The notes beneath the pieces were generated by a model, which had not been told where the DNA came from, did not search any database, and saw only the letters and a list, made by a program, of their open reading frames with translations. 56,827 nucleotides of DNA from Acidobacteriota bacterium (lineage in GTDB: Bacteria > Acidobacteriota > Blastocatellia > RBC074): contig JAEUQO010000246.1 of the NCBI GenBank assembly GCA_016789605.1, forward strand, positions 1-56,827, read 5' to 3'. Of the stretch, positions 1-8,816 are shown one piece after another (the first letter of the stretch is position 1; the number at the start of each line of letters is the position of its first letter). The position numbers and the translations under genes were made by a program.

Positions 1-413
1 CTTCGCCGGGCACGATGGTTTATGGCGACGCCACCAGTTTGGGGCAATTGCCGGAAGATTACGGATTTCAACCTGCGGCAGTGGTGGTGTCAGCCGTTGT
101 CAGCCATCCTGCGGCACAGCGTGTAACCTGCGACGCGGGGCACAAGGCGGTGTCTGCCGACGCTGGCATCCCGACCTGTTCTGTCTTGGGGCATCCCGAA
201 TTGCAACCGCATAAGCCCAGCGAAGAGCATTTGCCGATTGATGTGCCTGCAGGCGCGGCGCTGCCCGCCGTCGGCGAATATCTGTATTTGGTGCCGCGCC
301 ATGTTTGCCCGACGGTGAACAATTTCGATTACGCATTGTTGGTCGAAAACGGCAAGATCACCGGCGTCGAACGCGTGACTGCGCGCGGACGCGAAGCTCC
401 CGTGGCAATCTGA
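1..413 (+). CDS. D-serine dehydratase / D-threonine aldolase-like PLP enzyme, C-terminal part (5' truncated)
   Basis: The window opens inside this gene. The frame is already open at base 3 and reads through a Met codon at 15 that need not be the start. The visible C-terminal domain matches the metal-binding domain of the D-serine dehydratase / D-threonine aldolase group (fold-type III PLP enzymes related to alanine racemase). The key motif is PRHVCPTVN, with the His (codon at 300-302) and the Cys two residues later, the pair that binds zinc in characterised eukaryotic D-serine dehydratase. The conserved CDAGHKA and LGHPELQPHK stretches also fit. Family members cleave or dehydrate D-3-hydroxy amino acids; which substrate is used here cannot be told from the C-terminus. 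The stop is TGA at 411-413. A secreted M28 peptidase follows after 27 bases on the same strand. Confidence 0.8.
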   Translation, partial: SPGTMVYGDATSLGQLPEDYGFQPAAVVVSAVVSHPAAQRVTCDAGHKAVSADAGIPTCSVLGHPELQPHKPSEEHLPIDVPAGAALPAVGEYLYLVPRHVCPTVNNFDYALLVENGKITGVERVTARGREAPVAI

Positions 414-440
414 GCGCACTCACCCATAAGGAGAAAAACG

Positions 441-2051
441 ATGAAAACGTTCCCCCGTGTATTGACCGTGACTCTGGCATTTTTGTTGGCCGCGTTGCCG
501 GTGGTGCAGGCGCAAGAGCCGCTTGATTACGCTACGATCGGCAAGATTCGCGACGAAGGTTTGCAGCGGTCGCAAGTGATGGAGCACATCAGTTGGCTGT
601 CAGATGTGTATGGGCCGCGCCTGACCGGTTCGCCCGCGATCAAACAGGCCAGCGAATGGGCGCAGAAAAAATTCAGGGAATGGGGACTGGCCAACATTCA
701 CGAAGAGGCGTTTCCCTTTGGCAAAGGCTGGTCGTTGGTGCGCTTCAGCGCGCATATGACTGAACCGCAAGTGGCTCCGTTGATTGGATATCCGAAATCG
801 TGGACGCCCGGCACCAACGGCGTGGTCAATGCCGATGTGGTGTTTGCTCCGATCAATACCGAAGCCGACCTGGAAAAATATCGCGGGAAGCTGAAAGACA
901 AGATTGTCTTGTTGCAACCGCAACGTGCAGTTCGTTTGCTGGATGGGCGCATCGTGTTGCGCATGACGGACGCCGACATCAAAGAAGCGCTGACAACGCC
1001 GGTTCCGCCTGCGCGCGGCGCGCAACGCGGGGGCGGAGACTTCGCGCGCGGTCTCGCATTCCAGGCCAAGTTGCAGGCGTTTTTGCTGGCGGAAGGCGTC
1101 GCCGCGATCTTTGAACGGGGCAGCGATAGCGATATGGCGACGGGCGGCAGCGGTTTGTCCTGGGAAACGCAGATCACCGATGGCGGCACGATCTTTGTGC
1201 AAGGCGGCGGGCCGCGCGATCAAAACGCGGGCAAGGTTCCGCCGCAAGTCGTGCTGGCGGTCGAACATTACAACCGCATGCTGCGCATTCTCGAAAAAGG
1301 CGTGCCGGTCAAAGTCGAATTGAACATCCAGGCGCAATTTCATGACGAAGCCGCGCAAAACGGATTCAACATCATCGCCGAATTGCCGGGCACGGATTTG
1401 GCCGACGAAGTTGTTTTGTTGGGCGCGCATTTTGATTCGCACCATTCGGGAACCGGCGCGACCGACAATGCCACGGGCAGCGCCGCGATGATGGAAGCCG
1501 TGCGCATTTTGAAAGCCGTCGGCGTGAAACCGCGCCGCACGATTCGCGTCGGATTGTGGGGCGGCGAAGAGCAGGGGTTGCTCGGTTCGCGCGCGTATGC
1601 CAGAGCGCATTTTGCCGATCCCGCGACGATGCAATTGAAACCTGAGCACGAAAAACTGTCGGTGTGTTTCAACATTGATAACGGTACGGGGCGCATTCGC
1701 GGCGTGTGGTCACAAGGCAATCTGGCGGTGATGAAAATCTTTGAGCAATGGGCTGAACCGTTGCGCGATCTGGGCGTTTCGATCATCAGCCCGCGTTCCG
1801 TGGCCAGCACTGATCACGTGTCGTTTGATGCCGTCGGCCTGCCCGCCTTCCAATTTATGCAAGAGCGGTTGGAATACAATTCGCGCACGCATCATTCCAA
1901 CATGGACACCGTTGACCACGTCCAGCGCGACGATATGGTACAAATGGCGACGGTCGTGGCGGTGTTTGCCTACCACGCGGCGATGCGCGCCGAAAAACTG
2001 CCGCGCAAAGCGTTACCCGCGGCGCAAACGCAACGCAGAAGTGAAAATTGA
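441..2051 (+). CDS. Secreted M28-family metallopeptidase with PA-like insert
   Basis: This 536-residue protein has a signal peptide (residues 1-24, ending VVQAQ). It is probably a periplasmic or secreted zinc aminopeptidase or carboxypeptidase. The M28 co-catalytic zinc site is visible: GAHFDSHH (His330), GATDN (Asp342), GGEEQG (Glu376/377), FNIDN, and a C-terminal THHSNMDTVD histidine. Residues about 130-290 form an insert before the catalytic core that resembles a protease-associated (PA) domain. The start is well supported by AAGGAG at 429-434, seven bases before the ATG. The OsmC gene follows after 24 bases, so the two are probably co-transcribed. The substrate is unknown; M28 enzymes typically release amino acids from peptide ends. 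Confidence 0.88.
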   Translation: MKTFPRVLTVTLAFLLAALPVVQAQEPLDYATIGKIRDEGLQRSQVMEHISWLSDVYGPRLTGSPAIKQASEWAQKKFREWGLANIHEEAFPFGKGWSLVRFSAHMTEPQVAPLIGYPKSWTPGTNGVVNADVVFAPINTEADLEKYRGKLKDKIVLLQPQRAVRLLDGRIVLRMTDADIKEALTTPVPPARGAQRGGGDFARGLAFQAKLQAFLLAEGVAAIFERGSDSDMATGGSGLSWETQITDGGTIFVQGGGPRDQNAGKVPPQVVLAVEHYNRMLRILEKGVPVKVELNIQAQFHDEAAQNGFNIIAELPGTDLADEVVLLGAHFDSHHSGTGATDNATGSAAMMEAVRILKAVGVKPRRTIRVGLWGGEEQGLLGSRAYARAHFADPATMQLKPEHEKLSVCFNIDNGTGRIRGVWSQGNLAVMKIFEQWAEPLRDLGVSIISPRSVASTDHVSFDAVGLPAFQFMQERLEYNSRTHHSNMDTVDHVQRDDMVQMATVVAVFAYHAAMRAEKLPRKALPAAQTQRRSEN

Positions 2052-2075
2052 TTTTGCCAACAGGAGACAATGCGA

Positions 2076-2549
2076 ATGAGTGACGTAGCTGTAAAGGTGA
2101 ACTGGGAAGGCGGTTTGCGCTTCAAAGGGACAAACGCCAACGGCGCGGAAACGCTGTTTGACGGCGACAAACAGTCGGCGGCGACGCCCGTGGAAATTTT
2201 GCTGGAAGCTTTGGGCGCGTGTTCTGCCGTGGATGTGGTGGTGATTTTAGAAAAACAGCGCACGCCAGCGGCGCGCCTGGAAGTCAGTCTGGCGGGCAAC
2301 CGGCACACGCCAGAGCCGCGCTATTTCACCGAAGTGCAGCTGCAATTCGATGTGTGGGGCGACGGCCTGAAACCCGAAAAAGTCGCGCGCGCCATCAGTC
2401 TTTCCATTGGCAAATATTGCAGCGTCTATCACTCGTTGCGGGCGGATTTGAAAGTCCAACCCACGTTTCGCATTCACGCGTCGGGCGCTGAGGCTGCCGG
2501 AGACTATCAAGCGGTTGAAATGGCTGCGCCGACCGGAGAGCTTGAATAG
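2076..2549 (+). CDS. OsmC/Ohr-family peroxiredoxin-like protein
   Basis: This 157-residue protein belongs to the OsmC/Ohr family of cytoplasmic thiol peroxidases that reduce organic hydroperoxides. The two family cysteines are present: Cys49 in EALGACSAVD and Cys115 in GKYCSVYHS. The start at 2076 is preferred over an in-frame ATG at 2070, because the AGGAG at 2062-2066 is nine bases from 2076 but only three from 2070. The N-terminus EGGLRFKG fits the first strand of the fold. It lies directly behind the M28 peptidase on the same strand, although no functional link is evident. A strong hairpin pair follows the stop. The subgroup (OsmC versus the YhfA-like branch) is not resolved. Confidence 0.85.
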   Translation: MSDVAVKVNWEGGLRFKGTNANGAETLFDGDKQSAATPVEILLEALGACSAVDVVVILEKQRTPAARLEVSLAGNRHTPEPRYFTEVQLQFDVWGDGLKPEKVARAISLSIGKYCSVYHSLRADLKVQPTFRIHASGAEAAGDYQAVEMAAPTGELE

Positions 2550-2582
2550 CCTTTGGCTGGATTGGCCAGCAGGAAACGAAAA

Positions 2583-2612
2583 GGTTTGCCACAGGCGCTT
2601 CTGCGGCAAACC
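2583..2612 (+). terminator. Hairpin downstream of the OsmC gene
   Basis: The arms GGTTTGCC (2583-2590) and GGCAAACC (2605-2612) pair perfectly, and an inner CAG/CTG extends the stem. A-rich flanks lie on both sides. It sits between the convergent OsmC and dtd genes and is probably a terminator, although no T-run follows on the plus strand. Confidence 0.5.
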
Positions 2613-2622
2613 AAAACTCAAG

Positions 2623-2680
2623 ACCGCGTGTTGTTGCCCGGCTGAAAAACCTGGGGCGCAACACGCGGTTTCATTTTCCA
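2623..2680. terminator. Second convergent hairpin, OsmC/dtd junction
   Basis: An 11-base perfect inverted repeat (2623-2633 and 2659-2669, ACCGCGTGTTG with its complement) is followed by TTTCATTTT on the plus strand, as expected of an intrinsic terminator for the OsmC transcript. The T-tract overlaps the last codons of dtd on the other strand. Confidence 0.55.
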
Positions 2681-3129
2681 CGCGGCAAATCTGCCGTATC
2701 CAGCCAGATGGTCACCGGTCCTGTGTTGTGAATTTCGACCAGCATATCCGCCTGAAACTCGCCGGTTTCGACCTTGAAGCCCAGCTCACGCAAACGGGCA
2801 ACAAACCTGTCACACATCGGCGCAGCCATTTCCGGCCGCCCGGCGTCGGTGAAGCTGGGGCGCCTTCCTTTGCGGCAATCGGCATAGAGCGTGAATTGCG
2901 AAACGACGAGCAACTCGGCGTTTACCTCCAACGCCGACAAATTGAACTTGCCTTCGGCGTCGGTGAAGATGCGCAGGTTGGCGATCTTGTTGACCAGCAA
3001 TTCCAGTTCGGCGTCTGTGTCCTGCGCTCCGACACCGAGCAGAATGACCAGTCCTGCGCCGATTTCACCTGTGAGGCGGTCGCCGACCGTGACTTTGCTT
3101 TTGGTGACTCGCTGTAACAACGCGCGCAT
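2671..3129 (-). CDS. dtd: D-aminoacyl-tRNA deacylase
   Basis: This 152-residue protein is the usual length for Dtd, the cytoplasmic homodimeric proofreading enzyme that hydrolyses D-aminoacyl-tRNA (and glycyl-tRNA-Ala), so that D-amino acids do not enter translation. Both family signatures are intact: SQFTLYAD at residues 77-84, and NTGPVT at 135-140, which contains the cross-subunit Gly-Pro pair that enforces chirality. The N-terminus MRALLQRV is typical. Its start codon abuts the stop of the upstream M20 peptidase gene with no spacer, so the two are translationally coupled. It is the third gene of a minus-strand run with the nurA-like gene and the peptidase. Confidence 0.95.
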   Translation of the reverse strand: MRALLQRVTKSKVTVGDRLTGEIGAGLVILLGVGAQDTDAELELLVNKIANLRIFTDAEGKFNLSALEVNAELLVVSQFTLYADCRKGRRPSFTDAGRPEMAAPMCDRFVARLRELGFKVETGEFQADMLVEIHNTGPVTIWLDTADLPRGK

Positions 3130-4407
3130 TTACCTCACCCCCACAATGCCCAATACGATCAACAACGCGCGCTGCGTGCCCAGATGACTGTTGGTCGTGT
3201 CGAAACTTTCGTCCAGCGAATGCGCTCCGCGCCCTGTGCCGCCGCCGTCAATCGTGATGGCGGGCAACCCCAAACTGATCGGGATGTTGGCATCGGTGCT
3301 GCCTCCGCTGAGGCGCGACTGGATTTGCAGATGTTTGTCCGCTGCCAGCGCAATCTGCACAATCGGCGTTTCGGGTGCGGTGTAACCGGCAGGACGTTCG
3401 CTGACCTGTTTCAGTTCGACGGTCAGTTTGGCCTGACTGCGGCCAAATTTCGCCCAGGTCTCGTTTTCTTCTTCGAGTGCCGCTTGCACGACTTGTTTCA
3501 GTGCCGCGTCAAGCTTGGCCAATTCGTCTTTGCTCTCCGAACGCAAATCCACTTCCATCCACGACGTATGCGCAACGGAGTTGACCGACGTTCCGCCTTC
3601 GATTTTGCCGACGTTAAATGTGGTCTTGGGCTGTTTGGGCACCTCAAAACGCGAAATCTTTTCGATGGCGCGCCCCAGCGCGTGAATCGGACTGGGCAGG
3701 CCGAACGATCCGTAACTGTGTCCGCCGGGGCCGCGATATGTCACGCGATAACGCACGACGCCGACGGCGCGATTGGTGATGCCCAGCCCGGTGCCGTCTA
3801 TCGAAATGAAGTGCGTCGCTTTGCCCTTGAATTCGCCGTTGAACAGATGGCGCACGCCGCGCAAATCGCCCAGGCCTTCTTCGCCGACATTGGCGACAAA
3901 CACGATGGCGCCGTCGGTTTCGATTTTGGCGTCATTTAGAGCGCGAACCAGCGCCAGCATCACAGCCAGCCCACGGCAATCGTCGCCGATACCGGGGCCA
4001 GCCAGAACCGTCCCGCTGCGTTTGACGCGCACATCGGTTTCTGGCGGAAAGACGGTGTCCAAATGCGCCGCGAGCACCAGCATCGCGCCGGTTCCTTTGC
4101 CGGGGCGTTCGCCGATGACGTTGCCGATGCTGTCAATGCGCACATTTTTCAATCCCAGTTCGCTGAACCGCTGCTTGAAATACTCTCCGCGGTTGCTTTC
4201 GTGAAAGGTCGGCGCGGGGATTTCGCAAACCTTGATCTGTTCGTTGATGGTGTCGGGTTCGCTGGTTTTCAGGTAATCCAGCGCGCGGCGCACGGATTGC
4301 GCGTCAAAGATGCGCGGCAGGCGATCGGTTTGCGCATTGGCGTTCAAGGGCAACAGCAGCAACAACGACAAGCAGAACAGGGGAAACAGATGACGGGCAA
4401 ACTGCAT
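3130..4407 (-). CDS. Secreted M20-family metallopeptidase (peptidase T-like)
   Basis: The reading frame stays open upstream, but the ATG at 4407 is chosen. It is preceded by a GAGGA sequence and starts a clear signal peptide (MQFARHLFP, then a Leu-rich core, ending NANAQ), and a longer version would run into the nurA-like gene. The product has 425 residues. The M20 zinc ligands are visible: AAHLDT (His115, Asp117), GDD (Asp142), GEEG (Glu176/177), SIDGTG (Asp204) and GAHSLDE (His396). The lid/dimerisation domain carries GPGGHSYG and GGTSVNSV. It is probably an exported di- or tripeptidase. It sits 34 bases after the nurA-like gene and abuts dtd. Confidence 0.88.
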   Translation of the reverse strand: MQFARHLFPLFCLSLLLLLPLNANAQTDRLPRIFDAQSVRRALDYLKTSEPDTINEQIKVCEIPAPTFHESNRGEYFKQRFSELGLKNVRIDSIGNVIGERPGKGTGAMLVLAAHLDTVFPPETDVRVKRSGTVLAGPGIGDDCRGLAVMLALVRALNDAKIETDGAIVFVANVGEEGLGDLRGVRHLFNGEFKGKATHFISIDGTGLGITNRAVGVVRYRVTYRGPGGHSYGSFGLPSPIHALGRAIEKISRFEVPKQPKTTFNVGKIEGGTSVNSVAHTSWMEVDLRSESKDELAKLDAALKQVVQAALEEENETWAKFGRSQAKLTVELKQVSERPAGYTAPETPIVQIALAADKHLQIQSRLSGGSTDANIPISLGLPAITIDGGGTGRGAHSLDESFDTTNSHLGTQRALLIVLGIVGVR

Positions 4408-4441
4408 GAGAATGGTCCTCGGGGATTGATAGTGTGCAAAC

Positions 4442-5650
4442 TTAACGGCGGCGAGCTTTGCTCGCGGCTTTTTGGGAAAGGCGTAAATCCATTTTTCGGT
4501 CTTGGGCAAAACGCTGAAACAGCGCGTAAAACGCTTCGCGGTCGCGCGCCGTGATGACGGCGGCGGCATCGGCTGCCTCGATGATGTAAGGGTAACCGTT
4601 GCCGACGATGATTTCGGCACGCACGATATCGAGCACGGAATCCAGCAACCCTTGTTCATATACCCACAAGGGGATTTCCAGCCGCGCGGGCGGCGCGGTC
4701 GCGCTGGCTTTCAGGTAAACAAACCCAATGCCGCGTTTGAATTCCGAGCCGAAGCTTTCAAGCACGCCGGGTTTGTTCTGGTCTGCGCCGCCGCGTGCAC
4801 ACACAAACATCGGCGTGCGTCCACCCCAGGGCAACAACGCGTTGATCAACTGCGCATCCTGTAACTTCTCGGCGTCGTTCAGGTCAAAGCAGTGTTTGAG
4901 CATATGTACCAGATCGCGTGCGCGGCTGGCATCTACATAACCAACGACCGGAACGGCGGCGTCACGCGAACAGCGAAGCAACCGCAACATTGCCTTGACG
5001 TGCTTATCCCGCATTTCTTCTTGTAAGCGATCCGCAAACGAAATGACCAGCGAACTGTCAAAAAGGGCAACCGGCAAGGGCGATGTGGCCGAACGCTGTG
5101 CCGCGAGTTCTTCTATGCGCGCACACAGCGTGGCGACTTCCAGTTCAAACCGGCAGGCGTTGACCGTTTGCTCTGAGACGACTTTTTCGCCGTTGAGCTC
5201 GACCAGTAAATCTTTGGGCGAAAGCACTTGCACGACAGTGTCTTTGACGTACCGTCCGTCGCGCGTGTGGTGGTTGAGAAACCAGGCAACCTGAACGGCG
5301 GCAATCGGCAGGCTGTAATCCTGGTCTGGCTTGATCTGGCTGCCGTCTACCGCGACGGTGGGGTGATTCAACAAGACCTCACAGGCCCAGGCGCGGGCTT
5401 CTTGGTGGTTATTCCATTGATGCGGAAAGGGAACTTGCAGCCCCGGCGCGGCGTCAAATTCCGCGGTCGGCAGTGCGCCAGGCGTGGCAATGTCTTGCAA
5501 CTTGTCTGTGAGTTCGGCTGATGACCATTGCGCCAGGTCTTTGAGTCGGGCGGAATAGCGCACAGCTTCGTCCTCGAAGTCCCGGTCAAAGTCGAGGAAC
5601 TGCTCGTATTTTTGCTCAAGTTGAGCGAGGATTTTTTCACGCAAAATCAT
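4442..5650 (-). CDS. NurA-domain nuclease-like protein
   Basis: This 402-residue protein matches the NurA nuclease family by AVDGSQI (Asp102), LFDSSLVISF (Asp198), GYVDASRARDL and a C-terminal IIVGNGYPYIIEAAD. NurA proteins are RNase H-like 5'-3' nucleases that normally work with the HerA translocase in DNA end resection. No HerA gene is visible in this window, which is unusual because the two are often adjacent. Residues 1-50 look helical and charged. The ATG at 5650 has no strong ribosome binding site. It leads a three-gene minus-strand run, followed by the M20 peptidase and dtd. Confidence 0.78.
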   Translation of the reverse strand: MILREKILAQLEQKYEQFLDFDRDFEDEAVRYSARLKDLAQWSSAELTDKLQDIATPGALPTAEFDAAPGLQVPFPHQWNNHQEARAWACEVLLNHPTVAVDGSQIKPDQDYSLPIAAVQVAWFLNHHTRDGRYVKDTVVQVLSPKDLLVELNGEKVVSEQTVNACRFELEVATLCARIEELAAQRSATSPLPVALFDSSLVISFADRLQEEMRDKHVKAMLRLLRCSRDAAVPVVGYVDASRARDLVHMLKHCFDLNDAEKLQDAQLINALLPWGGRTPMFVCARGGADQNKPGVLESFGSEFKRGIGFVYLKASATAPPARLEIPLWVYEQGLLDSVLDIVRAEIIVGNGYPYIIEAADAAAVITARDREAFYALFQRFAQDRKMDLRLSQKAASKARRR

Positions 5651-5758
5651 AGGTAGAAAAGGGTTATATCAGACCGTGCAGCTTTTGCCCAAGCCAGACG
5701 GTCTGGGAAATGCTTTAATCGAAGGCTGGCTTGCCATCATTGCGCGCCTGTGCTAGTT

Positions 5759-5787
5759 TTGCGCTGCATTTCTACACCTTCTAAAAT
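5759..5787 (+). promoter_or_regulatory. Candidate sigma-70 type promoter of the STAS gene
   Basis: TTGCGC (5759-5764) and TAAAAT (5782-5787) are separated by exactly 17 bases and lie 35 bases before the STAS start codon. The -10 is good (5 of 6) and the -35 is weak (TTG only). Confidence 0.4.
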
Positions 5788-5821
5788 TCACAACAACCCA
5801 ATATTTTCCTGGAGGCCCGGT

Positions 5822-6160
5822 ATGACGATTACAGAGCGCAAAAGCGGCGACGTGACCATTCTCGACGTAGAGGGCAAAATCCTTCTCGGCGAGGGCGACG
5901 TCCAGTTGAAGCGCAAGATTGATGAACTGCTCGAACGCAAAGAGGCAAAGATTTTGCTCAATCTCGCCAACGTGCCCTACATGGATAGCGGTGGGTTGGG
6001 CGAAGTCGTCCGCAGCTACACCACCGTCAAACGCGCGGGCGGCGATTTGAAGCTTCTCAACGCAACCAAACGCATTCAAGACCTGCTGACCATTACCAAA
6101 TTGGCCACGGTGTTTGATCTGCATGACGACGAAGCCGCTGGCATCAAGAGCTTTGCCTAA
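5822..6160 (+). CDS. STAS-domain anti-sigma factor antagonist
   Basis: This 112-residue single STAS domain is of the SpoIIAA/RsbV type. Such proteins bind an anti-sigma kinase and are switched off by phosphorylation of a conserved serine. Here that serine is Ser56 in YMDSGGLGEV, within the typical D-S-G-LG motif. The ATG at 5822 is chosen over an open frame that reaches back to 5750, because GGAGG lies just before it and the domain begins at MTITERK. No RsbW-like kinase or partner sigma factor is adjacent, so the partner is encoded elsewhere. The gene stands alone, convergent with the P1 peptidase. Confidence 0.92.
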   Translation: MTITERKSGDVTILDVEGKILLGEGDVQLKRKIDELLERKEAKILLNLANVPYMDSGGLGEVVRSYTTVKRAGGDLKLLNATKRIQDLLTITKLATVFDLHDDEAAGIKSFA

Positions 6161-6273
6161 ATCAGACATTGGCGGAACAGATGTTTGTCTGTTTCCTCTG
6201 TGCGCATAGGCCAAACCCTGTGCCGCTATCCTTCCTGTGTGATCTGATTTACGCCGGATGAACCGTGTGGCGG

Positions 6274-6328
6274 AGATTGGGGATAGAAGGTTTTGCTGTT
6301 ACAACTTTCTGTCTTCTGTCCCCAATCT
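6274..6328. terminator. Long hairpin between convergent STAS and P1 peptidase genes
   Basis: Two 16-base arms (6274-6289 and 6313-6328) pair throughout with a single T-G wobble, around a 23-base loop. It lies in the 222-base gap between two convergent genes and probably stops transcription from both sides. There is no clean T-run, so Rho-independent action is uncertain. Confidence 0.5.
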
Positions 6329-6382
6329 TCCACTTTCTAATTGGTTCTAACAGCCAACAATCCTTCGTTTGGCGCTCCCTTG

Positions 6383-7570
6383 TCATTTGGCAGCGCCGTA
6401 TTTTCGCAACACTTCTTTTGTTTGATCCAGGGGCAAGGCTTCGATGCGCAAGCCCGCGCGTCCGGTCATGGTTGTTGCCTTGCACAACGAGTTATAAATC
6501 GCTTCTTCGGTTGCTTCCACGACAGCTTGGAACAGCGGTGACATCGCTTCATTGCCGAGCGTTTGTGTCTGGCGCAAGCTTTCGCTGGCGCGCACGCGGT
6601 TTTGTGTGGCCGTGCTGAACGCAATGACATAGTCGCCGCTGCCATTGGTGGCAGGCGATCCGGTACGCGCCAACCCGAGCATGGCGCGGCTGGCCAGGCG
6701 TTTCAGGTTGCGTGCGTCGGCGGGAGCATCGGTTGCCACCACCATAATGATCGAACCATCCGCGCGGTCTTCGTCCGTGGTGCCCGGTGACGTCGTTTGG
6801 CTGATGCGACGCGGCGTCAGTTGTTCTTTCAGGTAGTATTTGCCCAATTCACGTCCTACCGGCGCGCCGTTGATGCTCAAAACGCCGCCATAATTTGATT
6901 GCACCAGTACGCCAACCGTCCAACCGCCCAGGTTTTGCGGCAGCACGCGCGACGAAGTGCCAATGCCGCCTTTCCAACCAAATGCGACCGTGCCGGTGCC
7001 CGCGCCGACTGAGCCTTCTTCAACCGGGCCGTCTTTCGCCGAACGCAACGCCGCAAACACTTCTTCGCGTCCGACATGCCGCCCGCGAATGTCGTTCAAT
7101 CCGCCGTCGTTGGTTTCCGCGACAATGGCGTTGATCGAACGGACCTGTTCGTTGCCGGGCAAGGCCAGCATCCAATCGAGCAAGGCATCGGCCACTTTCG
7201 GTACGTTCAGCGTATTGGTCAGCAAAATCGGCGTTTCAATTTCGCCCAACTCATTGACCTGTGTCGAGCCGATCAATTTGCCGAATCCGTTGCCGACAAA
7301 AATTGCCGCCGGGACTTTTTCCTGAAAGAGGTTTCCGCCGTGCGGCAAAATAGCGGTGACGCCTGTACGCACATCGTCGCCTTTGATCACAGTCGTGTGA
7401 CCGACGCGCACGCCTGCGACATCGGTAATGGCATTGAATTTTCCGGGCGGCAGGATGCCGACTTCAACGCCGAGTTCGCGCACGCGCAGGCGCGGGGAAG
7501 CATCTTGCAACAATGGCATAAGCGTAAACAGCAACAATGACGCGAGTGCAGAGCGAATGAGCAAGGTCAT
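6383..7570 (-). CDS. P1 (DmpA-like) self-processing aminopeptidase
   Basis: This 395-residue protein is of the DmpA / beta-peptidyl aminopeptidase family (MEROPS P1). These are made as one chain that cleaves itself before a serine, which becomes the N-terminal nucleophile. The expected site is DGSIIMVVATDAP, with cleavage between Gly272 and Ser273. The N-terminal half shows ITDVAGVRVGHTT, NGFGK and an NDGGLNDIRGRHV loop. Residues 6-22 are hydrophobic and suggest export. Family members remove D-amino acids, beta-amino acids or ordinary N-terminal residues from small peptides; the specificity here is unknown. It is a single minus-strand gene without a clear ribosome binding site. Confidence 0.88.
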   Translation of the reverse strand: MTLLIRSALASLLLFTLMPLLQDASPRLRVRELGVEVGILPPGKFNAITDVAGVRVGHTTVIKGDDVRTGVTAILPHGGNLFQEKVPAAIFVGNGFGKLIGSTQVNELGEIETPILLTNTLNVPKVADALLDWMLALPGNEQVRSINAIVAETNDGGLNDIRGRHVGREEVFAALRSAKDGPVEEGSVGAGTGTVAFGWKGGIGTSSRVLPQNLGGWTVGVLVQSNYGGVLSINGAPVGRELGKYYLKEQLTPRRISQTTSPGTTDEDRADGSIIMVVATDAPADARNLKRLASRAMLGLARTGSPATNGSGDYVIAFSTATQNRVRASESLRQTQTLGNEAMSPLFQAVVEATEEAIYNSLCKATTMTGRAGLRIEALPLDQTKEVLRKYGAAK

Positions 7571-7755
7571 CGGATTTGCCAGTGGTTAAAAAGCGGTGGA
7601 AGTGGACGCGAGCACGTCTGTGCCCGTAACAACAACGAAGGCATGATAGAGGGCGCATTGTCTGGCCGCAATCTTCTCGGATGGGGAAAGGCGAACTTTA
7701 GCTGCGTTGCAGACGTACGCTATGATCGGCACAGCAGTTTTGCGGAGGATTACCA

Positions 7756-8727
7756 ATGAGCAACAACATTTTTGATCAATTGCGGGACGCCGCGCGGCGT
7801 AAAGCCCAGGAACTGGACGAGAAATTCGGCTTGAAAGACAAGCTGGAGCAGGGCGTCAGCACTGCGTCGCAAGTCGCCAACGACGTCGTTGGCAAAGCGG
7901 GCGAAACCTTGAACCAGGCTGCCACGACGGCGCGCGAACAATTCGACAAGTTCGATCAGGAATATAGCGTCACGGACAATTTGCGCGACACCGCCGCCAA
8001 AGCGGAAGACACCATTCGCCAGGGCGCGCAAACCGCACAAGCCAACGCGGCAGAGTTTTCGCAAACCGCGGAAGAGAAAGCGCGCGAAATTTTTGGCAGC
8101 GCGCAAGGATATTACCGCCGCGCCGAGCAAGCCTATAACACCGGCGCAAGCGGCGCGCGGATTGTGGACGCGACCTTGAGCGGATATGACAAAGCGCGCG
8201 CCTGGGTGAAAGAGAATCCGGGCAAAACGGCGATTGTGTCGCTGTCATTAGTCGCGGGCGTTCGTTTGCAGGATTTGGGATTGACGATTCTGGGCGCGGG
8301 CGCGGGCGGAAACTGGTTCTTTCATAGTGCGCTGCCGATTGTCGGTATGCGAAAGCTGACTGAAAAATACAACAACTACCTGAAAGAACAAGAAGTGTTA
8401 TTGGCGCAAGGGAAACTTGATGAAGCCGAGCGCGGCAAGCTGGAGTTTCAGCGCAACCTGACAAAATACGTGGGCGCGCCGTTGCTCGGAGCCTTCAGCG
8501 TTGCGGCTGGGGCAACCATGATTGGCGCGGCGTTTTCTGGCGCGACCGTAACGGGATTGCCCTTGAGTTTGATTTTGGGCGGTAACCCGTTGCTCAACGG
8601 CATCTGGTTTTTTGCCAACGGCGTGGTATGCATCAGCGAAGGCTACAAGTTCTTTATGATCGCCTTGGCGGATCAGCAGGACGTCGAACGCGTCGTGCGC
8701 GAAATCAAAGGTTTGTTGCCAGCGTAG
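7756..8727 (+). CDS. Unknown protein: LEA/YtxH-like helical N-terminus with membrane C-terminus
   Basis: I do not recognise a named family for this 323-residue protein. Residues 1-150 are hydrophilic, rich in Ala, Glu, Gln and Lys, and built of short amphipathic-helix repeats (for example TLNQAATTAREQ, DTAAKAEDTIRQ), like late-embryogenesis-abundant or YtxH-type stress proteins. Residues about 155-185 and 240-290 are Gly/Ala/Leu-rich and could form membrane hairpins. The start is supported by GCGGAGG shortly before the ATG. It is a single gene, and a perfect bidirectional terminator separates it from glmM. A role in envelope or desiccation stress is a guess from composition only. Confidence 0.75.
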   Translation: MSNNIFDQLRDAARRKAQELDEKFGLKDKLEQGVSTASQVANDVVGKAGETLNQAATTAREQFDKFDQEYSVTDNLRDTAAKAEDTIRQGAQTAQANAAEFSQTAEEKAREIFGSAQGYYRRAEQAYNTGASGARIVDATLSGYDKARAWVKENPGKTAIVSLSLVAGVRLQDLGLTILGAGAGGNWFFHSALPIVGMRKLTEKYNNYLKEQEVLLAQGKLDEAERGKLEFQRNLTKYVGAPLLGAFSVAAGATMIGAAFSGATVTGLPLSLILGGNPLLNGIWFFANGVVCISEGYKFFMIALADQQDVERVVREIKGLLPA

Positions 8728-8757
8728 CGGTCATTACCGGCAGACGGAAAATAAAGA

Positions 8758-8804
8758 GCGGCAGACACAAGATCGAAACCGGTTTGTGTCTGCCGCTTTA
8801 TTTT
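8758..8804. terminator. Bidirectional intrinsic terminator
   Basis: A 13-base perfect stem (8758-8770 with 8784-8796, GCGGCAGACACAA and its complement) is followed by TTTATTTT on the plus strand and by A/T-rich sequence on the other side. It lies between the convergent 7756 gene and glmM. Confidence 0.8.
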
Positions 8805-8816
8805 GTACGCGCCGGG

